Source: Myxococcales bacterium (lineage in GTDB: Bacteria; Myxococcota_C; UBA6777). From it: a stretch of 6,770 nucleotides of DNA. The DNA is taken from positions 1-6,770 of the forward strand of contig JALTMC010000190.1 of NCBI GenBank assembly GCA_027005175.1, read 5' to 3'. Below the pieces are notes generated by a model. It did not search any database, was not told where the DNA came from, and saw only the letters and a list, made by a program, of their open reading frames with translations. Shown piece by piece: positions 6,624 to 6,770 of the stretch. How positions within the stretch are numbered: position 1 is the first letter of the stretch; every line of letters starts with the position of its first letter. The translations under genes and the position numbers were made by a program.

Positions 6624-6770
6624 ATGCCAAAAGAGACAAAGTGGTCAGGACAAGACTCCAACTTACCCGACAATTGGGAGATGCTCACGGAAGCTGTCGA
6701 GCCCGCGAAAGAGTCTGCCCCCAAGCACTCTTTTGCACGCTGGCAACCTTCTTCCCAAGAGTTACCAGCG
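6624..6770 (+). CDS. 5' end of an unidentified gene (49 codons, runs off the window)
   Basis: An ATG at 6624 opens a frame that has no stop to the last base. AGGA at 6610-6613, 10 bases upstream, is a fair ribosome binding site, and an in-frame TAA at 6576-6578 leaves this as the first ATG. The visible 49 residues are hydrophilic, rich in Glu, Pro and Ser, with three Trp (7, 18, 42). They show no signal peptide and no recognisable domain. Residues 6-12 (KWSGQDS) resemble the DWSGNDS stretch in the linker of the divergent large protein. It could be the disordered N-terminus of another regulator; function cannot be assigned from this part. Confidence 0.6.
   Translation, partial: MPKETKWSGQDSNLPDNWEMLTEAVEPAKESAPKHSFARWQPSSQELPA

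Overview
The window carries two complete protein genes, the 5' end of a third, and one AT-rich intergenic region. Base composition is close to balanced. The large gene combines an N-terminal helical domain, a long Ser/Pro/Asp-rich linker, HEAT-like repeats and an HD-GYP-type C-terminus. Very long regulators built this way are familiar from the Myxococcota and other deltaproteobacteria-type lineages. A moderate-GC member of that broad group is my best guess; it rests on protein style alone.

Layout: bases 1-76 are a short leader with a clear ribosome binding site. Bases 77-973 (+) encode a 298-residue classical short-chain dehydrogenase/reductase with an intact active site. Bases 970-6360 (-) encode a 1796-residue multidomain protein. 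The two genes converge and share four bases, TTAG, in which both stop codons are nested. Bases 6361-6623 are a divergent intergenic region with an inverted repeat and a candidate -10 element. Base 6624 (+) starts a reading frame that stays open to the window edge.

The large protein is the main item. From the N-terminus it has: a small helical, winged-helix-like domain (about 1-75); a disordered linker of about 500 residues with regularly scattered tryptophans (76-600); a roughly 100-residue module (A, about 620-722); a helical segment; HEAT-like repeats (about 980-1226); an Ala/Glu/Arg-rich helix; a second, diverged copy of the same module (B, about 1333-1435); and an HD-GYP-derived domain (about 1540-1740). 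That last domain keeps every expected metal-ligand position but has lost the GYP loop and the lysine after HD. It therefore looks like a signalling or scaffold protein that may hydrolyse, or only bind, a nucleotide. I cannot assign a substrate.

Nothing shows that the dehydrogenase and the large protein work together: they lie on opposite strands and are not an operon. The large gene and the partial gene at the right edge are divergent and share the 263-bp region between them. Their Ser/Asp/Trp-rich sequences also share a short WSG-type motif, a weak hint of a functional link. I saw no tRNA, rRNA, CRISPR array, insertion sequence or convincing intrinsic terminator.
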